Shown: positions 32,154 to 33,371 of the stretch, piece after piece
How positions within the stretch are numbered: the stretch's first letter is position 1
Layout: every line of letters begins with the position of its first letter
From: Oscillospiraceae bacterium
GTDB lineage: Bacteria; Bacillota_A; Clostridia; Oscillospirales; Oscillospiraceae
NCBI GenBank assembly: GCA_017627975.1
Contig: JAGAFT010000151.1
Location: 1 to 33,371, forward strand
Reading direction: 5' to 3'
DNA: 33,371 nt
Position numbers and translations under genes: made by a program
The notes under the pieces: model-generated
Database searches by the model: none
Told to the model about the DNA's origin: nothing
What the model saw: the letters and a program-made list of their open reading frames with translations, nothing else

Positions 32154-33266
32154 TCAGATGCTGGTGTTCTTCGGCACAACGGTCGGGAGCTTGGCGCTGC
32201 CGGTGAGGACCGTGCGGTCGGAGAAGCTGGCATACTTGTCGGCGACGATGTAGCTCAGCTCTGCATTCTCGCCGACGGTGACGCCGCGCATGACGATGCA
32301 GTTTTTGAGCTTGGTGTTGGCGCCGATGCGGCAGCCGGAGAAGACGATGCAGTTTTCAATCTCGCCGTCGATGATGCAGTTGTCGGCGACAAGGCTGTTC
32401 TTGCAGACCGCCTGCTCGGTGAAGTAGGTGCTGACCTCTTCGTGAGTCTTGGTGCGGACGGGACGGTCGGCCGGGAAGATCTGGTGGCGCTTCTCACTGC
32501 AGAGCATGTCCATGCTGGCGTTATAATACTGCTCGACGTTGCGCACGGCGCAGACATAGCCCTTGTGGGTGTAGACGTCCATCTTGCCGCCGTCTTCCAG
32601 GAAGCCGATCATGGCCTGGCGGTGGAAGGCGTAATGGTTGCGGGAGGCGGCCTCGTCCATCAGGCGCAGCAGGGCGTCCTTGTGGATGATGTAGCCCTCG
32701 AGGCTCTTGAGGCCGTTCACGCTGTCGCCGCGGTCGAGGTGGATGCCGGTGACATAGCCGTCCTCGCCGAGGAGATACTGGTGGTTCAGGCCGACGGTCT
32801 CACCATCGGAGCAGATGGCGGTAATCTCGGCGTCGCCGGCCTCATGTTTGGCAATGGCGGCGGAGAGGTCAATGTTGGCGATGAGGTTGCCGAGCATCAG
32901 GACGATGTGCTCCTGGGGAATGTCATGGATGTAATCCGCGACGGCGTTGAGGGCTTCGATGGTGCCGCCGTAATTGCCGGTGTGGGCATGGGGCAGACCG
33001 AAAGGCGGAAGCATCCGCAAACCGCCGGAGCGGCGGCTCATGTCCCAGTCCTTGCCGCTGCCGATGTGGTCGAGCAGGGACTGATAGTCACGGGCCATAA
33101 TGACGCCGACGTCGGTGATCCCGGCGTTCTTCATGGAGGAGAGGGCAAAGTCGATCAGACGGTAGCGGCCGCAGAAGGGGAGAGAGGCGACGGTGCGTTC
33201 TCTGACCAGGTCGCCCAGCTCGGGGGCGTCCTTATAGGCGAAGATAATACCATGATACTTACTCAT
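32154..33266 (-). CDS. glgD: Glucose-1-phosphate adenylyltransferase regulatory-type subunit GlgD
   Basis: A 370-residue partner of GlgC in ADP-glucose synthesis for glycogen. The N-terminal nucleotidyltransferase fold is recognisable (RTVASLPFCGRYRLIDFALSSMKNAGI, GNYGGTIEALNAV) but degenerate: the GGxGTRL-type loop of GlgC is absent, and the catalytic Asp block SGDHIY is replaced by LGNLIANID (N127). This is the known pattern of Bacillota GlgD, which is poorly active alone and boosts GlgC. The C-terminal left-handed beta-helix (repeats such as NCIIDGEIENCIVFSGCRIG) follows from about 290. ATG 33264-33266 comes three bases after glgC stops, and its GGAGAGGAGG ribosome site lies in the glgC end. 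A strong terminator follows. Confidence 0.94.
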   Translation of the reverse strand: MSKYHGIIFAYKDAPELGDLVRERTVASLPFCGRYRLIDFALSSMKNAGITDVGVIMARDYQSLLDHIGSGKDWDMSRRSGGLRMLPPFGLPHAHTGNYGGTIEALNAVADYIHDIPQEHIVLMLGNLIANIDLSAAIAKHEAGDAEITAICSDGETVGLNHQYLLGEDGYVTGIHLDRGDSVNGLKSLEGYIIHKDALLRLMDEAASRNHYAFHRQAMIGFLEDGGKMDVYTHKGYVCAVRNVEQYYNASMDMLCSEKRHQIFPADRPVRTKTHEEVSTYFTEQAVCKNSLVADNCIIDGEIENCIVFSGCRIGANTKLKNCIVMRGVTVGENAELSYIVADKYASFSDRTVLTGSAKLPTVVPKNTSI

Positions 33267-33269
33267 GAC

Positions 33270-33371
33270 TTATGCCTCCTCTCCGGAATAGATCATCGCA
33301 CCGGCCGGAATGACCTGGCCGGGGGCGATGGTGACGTTCGGGCCGCAGGTGGCGACGCCCCAGCCTTCGGT
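33270..33371 (-). CDS. glgC: Glucose-1-phosphate adenylyltransferase GlgC (C-terminal end only)
   Basis: The last 33 codons of a gene entering from beyond the window: TEGWGVATCGPNVTIAPGQ, then VIPAGAMIYSGEEA and TAA (33270-33272). This is a beta-helix tail of the kind that ends GlgC, and the position directly upstream of glgD makes the call likely. Nothing can be said about the catalytic domain. Confidence 0.8.
   Translation of the reverse strand, partial: TEGWGVATCGPNVTIAPGQVIPAGAMIYSGEEA

Overview
The window looks like a GC-rich (roughly 55-60%) chromosome segment from an anaerobic Bacillota, most likely a gut- or rumen-type clostridium. The support is a ferredoxin-dependent 2-oxoacid oxidoreductase (anaerobic metabolism), the Gram-positive glgC-glgD pair, consensus AAGGAGG ribosome binding sites with TTGnnn-17-TATAAT promoters, and a giant LPXTG surface protein. 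No phage, transposase, integrase, tRNA, rRNA or CRISPR was seen.

Layout. (1) 1-993, plus strand: the 3' end of a 2-oxoacid:ferredoxin oxidoreductase operon (beta and gamma subunits) and its terminator. (2) 1122-12693, minus strand: one long convergent gene string. It reads, in transcription order, N-acyl-D-amino-acid deacylase, peptide-binding protein, two permeases, two ATPases (a complete Opp/Dpp importer), then two DUF262 proteins, the first with a GmrD-like HNH (DUF1524) tail. Gene overlaps of 4 to 11 bases and a 17-base gap before the DUF262 pair suggest one transcription unit, modulated by two internal hairpins. (3) 12948-14824, minus: an HD phosphohydrolase followed by lysA. It is divergently promoted from (4) 14971-16086, plus: a cation diffusion facilitator whose metal residues match the manganese exporter type. 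(5) 16403-23446, plus: a 2347-residue sortase-anchored adhesin with five His/Cys repeats, a CHAP-like domain apparently lacking its catalytic Cys, a fibro-slime domain, pilin-type SpaA/Cna-B domains and LPQTGG. (6) 23616-24184: a DUF4160-DUF2442 gene pair lying between two about 90% identical copies of the adhesin's sorting-signal and terminator region. (7) 24511-30292: a complete type I restriction-modification operon hsdM-hsdS-hsdR with a compositionally mosaic hsdS. (8) 30415-31049, minus: a vapBC toxin-antitoxin module. (9) 31178-33371, minus: a membrane-anchored DUF6273 protein and the glgC(end)-glgD glycogen genes.

How it fits together. The two flanks are housekeeping (2-oxoacid oxidation, glycogen). 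The middle holds accessory functions: peptide or D-amino-acid scavenging, surface adhesion, and a cluster of defence-type genes (DUF262 pair, type I R-M, DUF4160/DUF2442, VapBC). The two parts most likely to repay attention are the DUF262 pair at the tail of a nutrient operon and the DUF4160-DUF2442 cassette framed by duplicated adhesin tails. Protein families were recognised by eye from motifs; no database search was possible.
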